Source: Hetaerina americana (Eukaryota > Arthropoda > Insecta > Odonata > Calopterygidae). From it: a stretch of 64,000 bases of DNA. Numbering within the stretch: position 1 is the stretch's first letter; each line of letters opens with the position of its first letter. The notes beneath the pieces are model-generated. The model saw only the letters and a list, made by a program, of their open reading frames with translations, made no database searches and was not told where the DNA came from. The DNA is taken from assembly GCA_022747635.1 (NCBI GenBank), contig JAKTNV010000003.1, positions 46,511,475 to 46,575,474 on the forward strand, given 5' to 3'. Positions 1-12,640 of this stretch are shown here, piece by piece. Made by a program: the position numbers and the translations under genes.

Positions 1-1830
1 ATGGGTTTTTATCTTCTAATTAATTAAGGGGCGGAAGAATTTTTCTCTCGCGTTTAGAAGAACAACTTGCTGCCAAACACTTCTAACGAATACATTCTAG
101 ATTTATTCCTGCCCGTTATCCTTAGAATTCATTGCCATGGGATTGATCATGATGTTGGACACCCTCAAAGGAAAGAAGCCTGGATCTGGTCTAGTTTGTG
201 CCTCAGGGATTTTGTGCAACACAAAATAAAAAGTAAAACATATACCATTGTATCGAATATGGGAATGAAAAAACAAAAAGAGAAGAAAAAGGCATAAGGA
301 CATTAGAAATATAGCGAACCCTATCGACGAACGAAAACTTTGGAAGAAGGCATAGTAAAAGAAAAGAATTGACTGAAAAACAGGGCTTCCTTGGGCTCAG
401 TGAGCTTGAGAAATTACACCGACAAAGTGGCACAACCTTAAGATGCGCAAAAGGGGTGAGACAAGACAAAATGGCTGGAGAAGTTACGAAGGCACTAAGA
501 GATATAGCTGAGGACACTCTGCTAACCATATTAAACCACTACCAAAATGGAAGAGTAGTAAATGTACTCCAGAAGAAGAAATGGTTGTGATAATGACTAG
601 AGCAGGGACATAGGTATCTCGGGCTATTGGTTGTGTAGTTATATCCACCCAAAAGTAATATCAAAAATAATTTTGTCAATGACAAAACTGGAAATTGAAG
701 ACTGATTATAATAAAATCAATTTGGTTTCAGGAATAATAGATGCACTAGGAAGGTCGAATTAGAATACCGCTGGACTATAAGAAACACACCAACACGTCA
801 TCTCATTTGGTATTCGTAGCTTTAAGGAAGACATTCCTCAACATCTAGTGGAGCGATAATTTTTATTTACAAAAAAACTTGCAATGGAATACAACGACAT
901 ATAAATTAGCACTAAAATAAACAAATCGACTCACTGCACGTGAAAGATAGATGAAAAATAGGAACTAAAATAAATAAATAGGAGACAAGTATGTATAATT
1001 GAAATGCTCTAAAAATCAAACCAGGGAATGGTTAATGTCAATGAAATAAACATCTTCCGTTTAAAAAAAGATAAATGAGGGAAAGAAAAACAGACGAAGT
1101 CCTTAAACGTCTCGAAACGCTCTGGGTCAAGGTTGTCAAGAATACGAAATGAAAAAAAGAGGACGACAAGAAACATAAGCACACGAAAGAGAGAAATTGT
1201 TGTTAATGCTGCAGTGCGAGGATGGAAATATGTGGAATGAGAGCTCTTTTAAATACTTCAGAAGTGGCATGACACGATTTGTTAAAAAGGTAAGCCAGCT
1301 TTTTTAGGATAAGTGACGTGCAATTGAATTTATAACGGAACAGCAGCTACTATGCTAACGGTGAATTCGGTTTTAAAAATGAATATAGTAGGTAAAAACC
1401 AAATATTCATCCGGAGTTTGCAAATACATGGTTTGGAAATATGAAAATTTGGAAGGCTAGGAATAATAGAAACCTGGAAGAGTATTCTGGAGATGGAATG
1501 GACAGCTAAAGTAAGGACTGAGAAGTGCACACCATGGTCGAAGAGGAAATGGTCGTTGGGTGACACGGTCGAGGAAAATTTGGAGTGTATTGGGTCCGCC
1601 TTAAGACAAGAGGTATATTGGAATTCTCCATTAGAACTGCTCCGGGATTTCTCATTTGTTACTGATGTCATTTGCTATATACTTATATTTTTTTGCTTAT
1701 ATTTAAGATTCCAATCCAGGCATGCTTGTCTGCTTAATATATTTCCTGAAGGCGTATCATAGAGTGAATGGGGTAATTAATGAGTGCATTGTAGAAGATA
1801 GAGTACATTGGACTAACTGGCGATTTGTCC
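1..1830. other. AT-rich DNA, possible upstream part of a LINE relic
   Basis: No intact gene is visible. The plus strand is A/G-rich. A short open frame at 369-590 contains a stretch (EVTKALRDIAEDTLLTIL) that resembles the segment just before the fingers of RTE-like reverse transcriptases, where a pattern like AEVxKALGD is usual. It could be the upstream part of the LINE relic that is clear from about 1830 onward. The 600-1480 part shows many stops and nothing I recognise. Confidence 0.3.
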
Positions 1831-2700
1831 GCAAATGTGCATGTTTGAGAATGCTAAGGAGCATGTGACGGACATAGAGTTGGGATGGGAAGTGTTAATA
1901 AGAGGAGTAGGGCAGAAGCGTCCCATATCATCACTGATTTTCAAAGTTTCAAAGAAAACATTTGATTAGACATGGGAATAACTACGGATAGGAATTAAAG
2001 TTGATGGGATATTGATAAATAAACAGTCTAATCTGAGCATGATCAAGATTTAATTAGCCAGTCAGGTGCAATCATTGATGAGCGCGTTAGAAAATCAATG
2101 GCATAGTTTTGGGATAAGAATTAAAACATATCAAAGACTAGGAGATTTACATTGAAGAGAAAGACTAAGTTTAATATTGAATAGAGGCCAAAAACTAGGC
2201 CAGGTGGAACATTTTACCTATCTCGGAATTATTTTGGACAACAATGGCCGAAGTAGTGGGGACGTAAGGAGAAGAATAGTAGTAGGCAAAGAAGCTTTCA
2301 CAAGGTGGGAGAATTGATGACAGGGATGCTGAGTAAGGATGTTTAAAAAAGGTTCAGTAAAACTTTGATATGGAGCATGGTTTTTACACGAAATGGGAAC
2401 ACGGTAGTTGAAGATAGGCACAGATTGGAGGCTTTTTGAGTGTTTGGAGATGGTAATAAAAGGTAAAATGGACGCAAAAGAAAACCGGCTAAAAGTACTT
2501 GGCAAGGCAGGGGATGAGAGAAGATTGCTGGTAGAAATACCAAGAAAGAAGGGAAGGTATTTTAATTGAGCATTTTAATTGATGTTGAAGACTATGATTG
2601 AAGGGAAAGCATTAGGCAGGTGAAGATTGGGGAACCAGGAAAGGCTCATAGGATGGAATGAAGGAAGGTAGAAATTATGTAGGCTTTAAGAACAGTTTAA
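1830..2700 (+). pseudogene. Decayed RTE-like non-LTR retrotransposon (RT and C-terminal part)
   Basis: Translating the plus strand with several frame changes recovers the ordered C-terminal half of an endonuclease-reverse transcriptase. Near 1990-2020 a stretch reads IKVDGILIN, the segment normally just before the catalytic ADD box; the box itself is not preserved. Near 2205-2300 VEHFTYLGIILDNNGRSSGD matches the YLG block, followed by RRRIVVGKEAFTRWEN and, in another frame, KTLIWSMVF. Near 2430-2560 LEAF, then GDERRLLVEIPRKKGRYF match the conserved region after the thumb. Stops and frameshifts occur throughout, so it cannot encode a protein. It probably ends near 2700. The clade is inferred from motif pattern only. 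It is the same broad family as the relics at 16.3-18.7 and 55.25-57.0 kb. Confidence 0.75.
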
Positions 2701-4370
2701 TTTAATGTAGAATGTTGTTTCTTGTTAGACAAAGCAAAGAAATCTAACGATGTTTGTTTGATACATAAAAAACTTAGTTTGAACAGCAGAAAATTGATCA
2801 ATAATAATAAGTGATATATCTATTTTAAGATTTTTAAATTTAAATATGTTATAATTTTTAATGAAAATACAATTTATCTTTATAGGTGAACATTCAATTT
2901 ATCAGATATGTATCATTAGGGCGAAAAAATACGAACTACCATATGCATTTTCATTTTCCTATTCAAGGATTCAAGTGTATTGTAAACTGCTTTGTAAGAC
3001 GATCCACTGGTGACATTTTTTTGCTTTTCTTCACACCCTTACCAAAATGATGTCATTCCCGAAGAAGAATGATTAAACTTTTTTAAGAGGTCATATATAT
3101 ATAGCTTAATTTTTTTGCAATATTCTAAGGAAAATATTTCAAAATATAGGTATAAAGTACTTAGACTTTTTTTGGGTCAGATGGAAGAAGGGACTGCTAT
3201 AATCTCAATACCGCCCGAATAAAGCCGATTTCTAATTATAATAAAGTAATAATTGAATTTGTGTTAAAATAAGCACCAGTGAAATGTATCAAGCCGAAGT
3301 GGATAGTGCAAGACTGTTTATCCATGGAAATACGTTTCAGTTTGAACTATATTTGAATGGCCGTTAGAAGTATATCATTTGTGTCGTCTTTTATATTTCC
3401 CAATCAATAACTAATGACAAGAGAAATTTCTATGCGGGCAAGTCAGTGACAAACAATGACCGTTAAGCCATTAGGTCTGATTCAATTGGTTGGAATCTGA
3501 ATTTCCAAGTTATCTTTCTTAATAATCGACTTATTATAACATATTACCGATGGAAATGTATGAACCTAATATGACTAGTCCATTAATAATGTGCTATTGA
3601 TGAAGGAAACTATTTTTGTTTTATGAATTCACACTTGCTTTGTAACTTTTGATTCGATGTTCGAATTAATTTGATTAAATTCGAATTACGTAAAAAATAT
3701 TATCAACAACTACTCAAAATTATTTTTTAAAGCAAGAGTTTTAAAGATATTTAAAATCGTATGGTAAGCATAACATGCTTACCATACGATTACACAAAAT
3801 ATGTACGCTACATGATAAAATTTTGTTACAGTGGGATGATTTTGCATGACTAAACGACTATTAATGTCACAGTGTTAAATATAGATCCACTACCCAGTGA
3901 TATAATTCACCAAATTACATCTGCACAATCACAATAATATACTCCTCCAAGTGCAAATGAGTATTATGAACCTGGTCAGCTGCCAACCCTTCCGCCTGCA
4001 GAGTTCTCCACCAAAAAAAACGACACTTTCCTTTTGAAATAGGACCCCTTGTCACTCCTCTCTTGCCAACCATATTGTCGCAGATTTTGAGTCTCTCTGT
4101 CTCCTTCACATGTGACACAATGACGAACAGTCTCCCCTCCTTACATAAAATATCTCTACTAAGGTAAATAATTCGTGACTGGAGCAAAAATAAGTCGTGG
4201 AGCATCCCTCCACTTTTCAATGCTCGATTAATTAATCTGCAAATTGATGTCTTTCTCTAGACGGTTACAGCCTGTACAAAACCTCACACAATAATTTCCA
4301 AAGTGCTTTAAAATTTATATTTCCTTAACAAGCAATTGTGAAGAAATATACGGAGTGGCGTTCGGAACGG
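2700..4370. other. AT-rich DNA, no gene seen
   Basis: AT-rich sequence with no convincing open frame or known repeat. It contains one perfect short hairpin (3755-3791), listed separately. A 101-codon minus frame at 3915-4220 shows no recognisable motif. Confidence 0.5.
3755..3791. repeat. Perfect 16-bp-arm hairpin
   Basis: Arms 3755-3770 and 3776-3791 (AATCGTATGGTAAGCA and its exact complement) are separated by the five bases TAACA. No gene or repeat boundary adjoins it. The stem is shorter than a typical microRNA precursor. Confidence 0.8.
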
Positions 4371-4971
4371 AACGACTTTCATAACTCACTACTATTACCA
4401 AATGGATTTTTTTTCTCGGGACCTTTCATTCTCCGCATCTCTTACTCTTTGTCTTAATTTGCTATCGAACAGAATTTATACTCGGTCCCTTTAACCTCCC
4501 CCTTATTTCTGGCATCATCACTCTTCCGCCTCCTCCTCCTCTATCTCCCCAATCGTCTCGCCCACCGACAAGCGACCTTCTTCCTTAAACTCCTCCTCCG
4601 CCTTCCACTGCCATTAAGCTACAAAACAAAACACAGGCGGAGCAGGAAAAAGAAATGAGCGCCTGAAACAGGCAGCTCCTTGCCTTTTTTCCTTACAGAT
4701 AAACGCACGCGAACCTCAATAAATCCATACTCGCGGTCGAATAGATAACAGAACCGTACCATCTTCGCGGGAGGTTTTGGAGCATAAAGGGGTGGTGTCG
4801 TCGAGAATGGGGGGGGAGGGAGACGCGGGGAGGCAGAACGGGGTGAGGCGGCGGGGAGGGGGGGGGTGAGAGGGGTAAATAGGCGAGGCGCACGGTGTCT
4901 CCACAGGAAGAAGTCGTCCTTTTTCTTGGAAGGAGGCCATTTTGGTCCCTCCGGGAAACGTGAACCTTTAT

Positions 4972-5026
<55 letters not shown>

Positions 5027-5840
5027 TGTTTGTGTGTGTGTGGGAGAGAGAGAGAGTCCGTGACATACCATCGACCCGCAACCACTCACTCACTCACCCA
5101 ATGTCTCCACTTCCTACTCCCTTCCTCCTTTCCTCTCTCCTTCCTCAACCTCCCTATCCCCCCCCCCCACCATACTCCCTCAAATCGCTCTCATATTCCT
5201 AGGCGGAATTTTTGAGAGGTTGTCGGGAGCGGCTGAGTCTTTCACGACAAGATGGTTGAAAAAAGAAAACGAGAAACACAACGGTAGAGGCATGGATTTT
5301 TTTGGGCGGAGGGGGTGTACATATTGGGTAGAGGAGAGCTTTGGGGTCGGAGCGAGAACCGAAGAGAAGGAAGGGAGGGAGGGAGAGAGAGAGGGAGGGA
5401 GTGCGCGAGAGGGAGTGGGGGGATCGGAGGGGAATGTGCCATGGTAAAGAAGAAAGGCCCGTGACTCAAATCTTTCATCTCTGACTCTGTCGCACATTTT
5501 ATTTCCTTCTCCTTCAAATATTTCCCCCACCCAGTCCCCGACCCTTCGACCCTCCCTTTATTTTTCCCTCCCGTTGAATGAGAAGAAAGCGCGAGGATTG
5601 GGGAGGAGGCCGCATCGTTCGGTCACGTTTTCCCTTTCAGATATCAATGCCGGATATCGATTCCCAGTCCGAAACCTTCGTCCTCTATCCGTTTATGCTC
5701 CTATCTCTCTCTCTTTCATTCCATTCTCTGCCCGGCTCTCGCGTCATTCATATCAATCCTTCCGTTTGCCACTACCACCCCCTCCTAGTATTCGCCGCTC
5801 CTCCCCTCCAGACCCCCTCCCCCAGGAGCTAATTCGTGTT
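4370..5840. other. GC-rich purine/pyrimidine-skewed island
   Basis: Long runs dominated by C/T or G/A alternate along the plus strand, with many CpG steps. Open frames here are low complexity (serine, proline, histidine, arginine) on both strands and change freely between frames, as expected from composition rather than coding. A TG/AG microsatellite lies inside. Confidence 0.55.
4971..5060. repeat. Compound (TG)n(AG)n microsatellite
   Basis: About 13 TG units run into about 14 AG units, then TG and AG blocks recur to about 5060. It sits within the GC-rich island. Confidence 0.9.
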
Positions 5841-8180
5841 CCTATCTCTCTCAACCAATGTATTAGTTGGTACGTTTCAATGATCCGTTGAATGACGCTC
5901 GAAGTATCGGAGTTACGACGACTCTTTGAGGGATAAAAGTTGAATTATAGGGCGCCCGACAAATTGCATTGTATTCCTCCTCTCCCCCCCTCCGACATCT
6001 CCATTGCATTTTGGAACGAGGTGACAGAAAATGGAACATTAAGTTTGCGAAGTGACGTGCACCGAACTCAGCAGAGCAGATTGGAAGGTTACATACACTT
6101 TTAAGTCTTCGGTGCGGATTACAGTTTGCCCTCATGTTCAATTAAATGGGATAATTCGGCTAGAGGGAAAATATTACTCCTTTCAAAGAAATAGAAAAAC
6201 TGTTTGCTAATGCTTAAATACGATATATGCATGACATGTACATATATATATGAGAACTTTAGTCAATACTTCAGTATTTCTGTTCCACCATAACGTATTA
6301 ATACGTTTTTCAACAGCACATGTGGCAGGTTAACTTGACATGTTAGCGAGCCAAATGAGAAGACATTTGAGTTCTCTTGGATCCACTTATCCTCTTATAT
6401 TAGAAAACAACTATGCTGCCTGTACTTGGAGAAAAATTGCTATTACTGTCGTTAATGCAAGAAATATCTTCCCATTATCTTAAAAGAGACTTTTATATCC
6501 ACGGAACAAATAATTTAAGAAAACGGCTCTCTGGAGGAGAATTATTTTTAACGCTATTCATTTCGAAATTTCTCCGCATATTTTCACTTAAAAAACATCA
6601 ACTAACTTGAAGCTGCCCAACCGTAAATTTAAATGAAGACCTAGAGATGTAAAAGAGATTATCAAGAAGGCTCCCTTCTTCTTCTTCTTACAATGCTATT
6701 TAAATTTATCAACTTTATGCTCTTCACGCTTTCATATCTACAGCTATGTTATATTCGTCATATATGTTTCCCTTTGTCCTTTGCAGACAATCAGATCTTA
6801 ATAATCGCGATCACAATATAGTTAGATGTAAAATAGTTTTTCAGTGACGGTAATATTTTAAGATGTATCAAAGATACTGCTGACAAGTTAATTATATTTA
6901 AATGATCCATTAGATAGCAATAACGCATTAAACAATAATAAGATTCAATACTGTAGGGTGATTTCGATAAATTTGCTAACATTTTACGTATCATCACATT
7001 ACTGAAACAAAAAAAGACAGTTTTATTATTTGGCGCAATAAGAATGTTTTTAAAGGCGTATATATCCTTAAAATGTTATCTATTCAGGAAAAACGAATTA
7101 AGTCTTGGGTAAAAGTGTTCTGCACCAAGAAAAATTAGCCATAAAAATAGCCAAGGCACTGCTTAGAATCTATTGCGTATGTTCATGTAGGAAAAATAAA
7201 TTTAAGAGATGTGGTTGAGTAGATTTACTAGTATAATTGGGAACAGAAACGTTTGGTCAATGTACTAATTGAAAATTTACTCAAACTCGATTTTGCTCCA
7301 TCTTTATTTTTTTAACTTAACAAGCGATGCATTCCAGTTATTACTCAGATTCAACACTCAATATTTAAATGTTAATGATCATTAAAATGGGCCAAAATTT
7401 TGCAAAATGAGTGGCACATGTTTTAATTTGATTGTAAAAATTGTAAAGTTCACATTGGGCTCTGATAAATAGTCTTAAGTTGTGTTTCTGGAGTAAAATT
7501 TACTTGACTTTATAGCTGATGATGTATAAGACGGACGGAGCATAGGTAAACATACATTTTATTTACCACCTCTTAACTTTTTTTTCAATTTCTTCCATTT
7601 AGTTCTAATAGATGAACGTAAATCCTAATGCTTGTTTAGTAGTCTTGTGTTGATATTTCATGACCAAAAATAATCGAGCTTGGTAGAATCATTGAGTCCA
7701 TATTTTCAAGTTCGTAAATACTAAACTTAGTCAGTAAACGCGATGCGTTTTAACTGTATGCAATAAAGGCACCAAATTTCAATTATTATAAGACGGATTT
7801 AATGCACAAATAGCATCATCACACCCTGTTTATTTGCTAAACTTTAAGCAACTGTAATTCAATCTTTTACATCTGCACGGAATAAAAATTTGAAGACATT
7901 GTTTAATCAATGAGTATTAATCTTGATGACAAAATAAAAAAAATGGACGAGACACCGATTCTATATCGGAAATTAAAAATAAGCTTTTATAAATTTTCTT
8001 CATGGAAATAACGAAATAGGGCAGATGAGTTATAAACATCCCAAAAGTCTTCGTGTGAAAGTTAAAAAAAATCCAATTAGTGTACTTTTGACATTGATAA
8101 GGCACAGCCAAAAACAATTTGAAGAGTTTTCAAAAGTCACGTTTCGTCATCACTGTAATTAAAAATTAAACGTTCTCTCG
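5840..8180. other. AT-rich DNA, no gene seen
   Basis: The first 200-300 bases are transitional; the rest is AT-rich with short open frames (up to about 90 codons) that show no motif or codon pattern I recognise. Confidence 0.5.
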
Positions 8181-9430
8181 TACATATGCTTCCCGGAAAG
8201 CACCTACCCGGGCGACCGATTTTTTTTTTAAATTAAAGCGAATCCCCCTTCGCGAGTTGGCATAGGCATCTAATTTGAGTTTGCGCATGGGGCGCCCACG
8301 GCACCACCTCGAGCCACTCCCACACACACGCTCACCACCCAACGACCCCTCCACCCCCGTCCCCCGCACCACACCTACCTCACGGTCTGTTCCCCCCAAT
8401 CCAACCCGTTCCTCACTCACACGGCAGATTTTTCTCTTCCCCTCCCTCCGACCCGCGCCAAAATTCCCTCCCCCTCCCTTCCCCCAGACAAAGAAAGAAT
8501 CATTGCGTCGAACAGAAATATAGAGCGAACCGAGGATGGTTTCGGGCCAAAACACAACTCTCCCCCATTCCCCTTCTCACACCCTACAGTGGGGAAGGTG
8601 GAACGGGGCTGTGGGGGTGGTAGGAAGGGATGTGAGTGCACGGTTGGATATGGGGAGGGAGAGATAGAGACAGAGAGAGAGAGAGAAATAGAGGCGGGAA
8701 AGGGCGATGGGAAGTCTGCGGATGAATTTATGGCCGCAAGACGTGCAAAGGAGGGCAAAAAAGTATTGGAGCGGAGGTGAGCGAGGGCGATAGGCGTAGA
8801 GAGAAAGAGAGAGAGTGGAATGGGAGGGACAGGGCGTAAAAGAGAAGGAAGAGGCCATGAGAGAGATATAGGGAGAGTGGGGGGGAGTTCATGTGGTATA
8901 TAGAGGAATGTCAGGATTGATGGAGGTAGGTGGGGGACGGAGAGGCTAGATTGGCTGGCTAGTAGTGGCTAGATCGGAAAGGGGGGAGGAGAGAGTGGGA
9001 GCGTGCGAAGGAGGGAGAAAGGAGTGAGAGGAGAGCACGATCTCTGGGGTTGAATATAGGGCAAGAGGGTGGAGAGGGGTGAGAGGGATGGGGAGAGGGA
9101 GTGAGGGCTCGTGGGTGAGTGGGACGGTGGGTGGCATCGCATTTCTGCCGGCGCATCCACACAGCCCGACGTATTCGATGCAAAGGTGGAATAGGGTTGT
9201 TTTGTTTGGGGGCGCGTCACCGGTAAACACATTAGATCCAATGAAGAAGGGCAAGAGCGAGGGGGAGGGGCAAGAGAAGGGGCGTACAGGATCCCGTCGG
9301 CGGAATAAGCTGCCGCACTTGAGGAAGTCGAAAGGGATTTATGTTGTTCTCTCACAGCGTTGCGATGGAGAGATAGAATACAATGCGGTGGCGGTAGATG
9401 CTAGAAAACTTGTACCTTTTAAAGCCTGGG
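8180..9430. other. GC-rich purine/pyrimidine-skewed island
   Basis: C-rich on the plus strand to about 8590, then strongly G/A-rich to about 9330. CpG steps are frequent. The 118-codon frame at 9079-9435 is glycine-, arginine- and serine-rich, has no recognised domain, and is one of several overlapping frames, so I do not call it a gene. Confidence 0.55.
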
Positions 9431-11700
9431 CTTAATAGATTACCTCACCACTATCGCAGCATAAAACATATGCTATTTTTTACACGCAGTGCTGCACAGC
9501 ATACAGAAAATAATTCGTGCAGGAACACGCGGATTCGTATACACCAAAATATACTTTGAAGAGAAATGATTGCATGAAGGTACTGGGTAATCGAGAAAAT
9601 TTACCAAATATTAGCGGTTTATCACAGGATTGAAGACAGTAAAGAAGAAATGAGAAAGAAAGAAAGACAAGGTTGCAGTTGACCTACTCCCAAATAAGTG
9701 TAAACATGGCTAATTTCATGGCCACTGGATGGTCCCCAGTAATTTTGATCGCTGTTATGAGACATCTAAGGTCATGAAAGTAATACTCAAAAAAATCTGG
9801 TAATTAATGTCAGTGTAATCTAACAAAGTTCTTGAAGAGAATACGGAAGGTAGTAAGCAACTGCAAAAATTATGAGAGTATTCCGAGATTTTTTCTACGC
9901 ATAACCGTCTAATTCTTCATCCTCCTAGAGTACGTGGACTTCTTTTTCATCTTGATACTCGCACGCTACGGAGGATTATAGTTGATTGATTCATCGCCTG
10001 CAAGGTGACTTTTGACTGCAAAAATCTGTGATTAATGCCTGAAAGGCATTTTTTAATTAATCTGCTTTCGTGAATTTGTAGCTCCCAATTATTCACAACA
10101 AAACCTTGTATATAAAGTGCGTTCATGAATTAAGCATCTCGCGATGATTCAATTTGGGACCCCAATTCCCTGGCGGAGGGCGCAGCCGCGTTCCCGCATC
10201 TGTAGTTAAAACTTCATTTAGGGGATTTTGTCACTCGAATGAAATACCGGAATGACAAAATTTTCAAAATCTTTCCAGGAGATGAAAATATTTCTACTTA
10301 AGCGAAAGCTTTAAAATTAAATTAAAACTTTTTTTTACCGTAAATAAAAATTCATTTTCATTCTCATTTGCATATTTGCCAAATTTCTTTTTAAATACAT
10401 TACTTCTTGAACGCTAGAAGTTTCGATGACGTCCTTTCCACTTTAGCATTCTGTGTAAATAATTGAAAGATTATTGAACAAGGAAAAATACGTATATCGA
10501 TATCTGAATTACATCATCATCACGGCAATAAGTGAACTTAAATGAAGTGAACCTGGCTAAAAACTAGGTATCCAACGTTATACATATGAAAAAGTTATAT
10601 AATCACATTTTATTTCAAATTCTTTTAACGGATAAATTTCATCGGGTATTTCAGTTTCACTCAGTGAGTTTTTGCCAGTTAAAATTTATGAAACTGATAA
10701 TTTTACCCATTAATCAAAGCAAAACTACTATGTACCATATAAAACGAAGATGCATTAAGTTTTACTGGAAACATTGTCTTAACTACTTATGAGAGAAACA
10801 TGTAGATATTAAAATAAAAACTAGCCCTAGTGGATCGTTATACGAACACACGTGGGAAAAATTTAGGAATCATGTAATCAAATTTGATTAACTGGAATGA
10901 AGACATAAAAGATGACGATTTTTTATTACATAAACACCAAAATCAAACAAAGCCGACGTAATTTGACATAAAAATATATATCTGTCAGCCAGCAATGAGT
11001 TTCAAATTTTTATTTGGCGATATCTGTCTTTACATGACAGTAAAAAAGTCTGAGACGACTTCCTATGATTTCCGAGTTATCACATGAGATTCATTCCTCG
11101 CAGACGGAGGTACCACTTTAAGTAATAATTATTTGTAACAACTTTATTATTCAATGAAAATAGGAACCGTTTACAAATATTTCACCTGAGTCATTAAATA
11201 GTCTGTAAGATCAATATTCTAATTTGATGATAACTATCATGACCATCACTGAGTATCAAATTTCAAACAATCGATGCAATTAATGAACCCCAGAAACGAT
11301 GAAAATGATTATGGCAGAGAAGAATGTTTAGCTGATAATTACGGCCGACATAGAGGACGTGTAACCTCAAGCATCAAACAGGTAAACTACAGAATTACGA
11401 GTCACAACAGAACTCGTATTCTGGTGCCTCTATCGGCATGAAACTCTAATCAGCTTTGTCTACAAAATAACGTTATTATCACAGCTGACTGTCTTCGACA
11501 ATTAAAAGTCTTGATTGATTACATTTACCTACATCAAAATGCCTTGGTGAAAGTTCCGATAGAGCAAGAGACCGCCATTGCACTCGCATATACTTCCCTC
11601 ATGCGCTGTGCATCAATACTTTTGACGGCATCAATATCACGAAACTCGAAAGTGACTTTGTTTCTCGGGCATAATCCTGCAATATTAATAAATTGGGATT
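9430..11700. other. AT-rich DNA, no gene seen
   Basis: AT-rich with scattered stops in all frames. The largest frame wholly inside it is the 68-codon plus-strand one at 10586-10792, which shows no motif. No repeat recognised. Confidence 0.5.
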
Positions 11701-12640
11701 GACAGCTCGAGGGGAAGGGAAGGACGAAGTAGGATTTGGGGGTGGTTGGATGGAATTCACGAGTGGAGGGCAATAATTCGGGGGGGGGGGGGATGAGTTG
11801 CTGGCTGGCTGGAATGGCTACGCGTGTGGACCCTGCGACGGGGGCGTCTCCGGTTTTCACCAGAAAGAGGGGGAGGGAGAGCGGACGACCGGTGTGGGAG
11901 AGAGGCGTGGAGGGGGGGGGAGAAGGGAGTGTAGATGTTGGAAGGAGCGATGAAAGGGGGGAAATGAAACAAATTAGATGGCGTGACAATTTTCCCAAAT
12001 GTCGGGGCACCGTGAAATACGATGTGAAATGCAACGTGCAAACTGGATCATGGGGAGGGAATTGGGAGGAAGATGAGCTGGGTGTGTGTGTGTGTGTGGG
12101 AGAAGGGGAAATGGGGGGGGGTGGGTGGGCCGGGAAGTGCCGGGCGTTTCGCGAAAGGGAGGTGGAAAAGCGTTCGTGTGTGGGATGGATGGGGCAGGGA
12201 TAGCGGGAGGGGGTGCGAGTCGACCAGCGTTTTCTCCGCGGGGAGGGGGGAGGAGGGGTCCTGCGAAAGATGCAGATGAGTTCGGCGCGATATTTAGCTC
12301 GCCTTGTTTCACCCTCCACGTGTTGGAAGACGTGAGACCTGGAAATAAGGCAGCGCCGGAATGTGCTTTGGGTGGGCGGGGTCGCAGAGGTGTCGGTTTC
12401 GTTGGGGGTGGGGAGACGACCTTATTTTGTTAGTGCGGATGAGGTTGTCGGACATCTTGATGTCCTATAAGGAGCGAGAAACGACGGCGTGAAAGCGGCG
12501 ACGGGGAATCGTGTACCGCCGTCTCATTCTGCAGCAAGGGGAAGGGGATGGGACGGGGGATGTTTTTGATTGCGCGAGAGATGAGGCGCAAAACAGCCTC
12601 TCTAAATGCAAGTGGCGAGATTAACTCCTTTGAAGACGAA
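11700..12640. other. G-rich skewed island
   Basis: Plus strand strongly G-rich with several runs of seven or more G and a short TG tract near 12080. The long overlapping frames on both strands (including a 261-codon minus frame, 11534-12319) are proline/serine/histidine-rich and mirror the base composition. Confidence 0.55.

Noticed and set aside
11534..12319. 261-codon minus-strand frame as a gene
   Set aside because: Proline/serine/histidine-rich in a G-rich tract; no recognisable motif.
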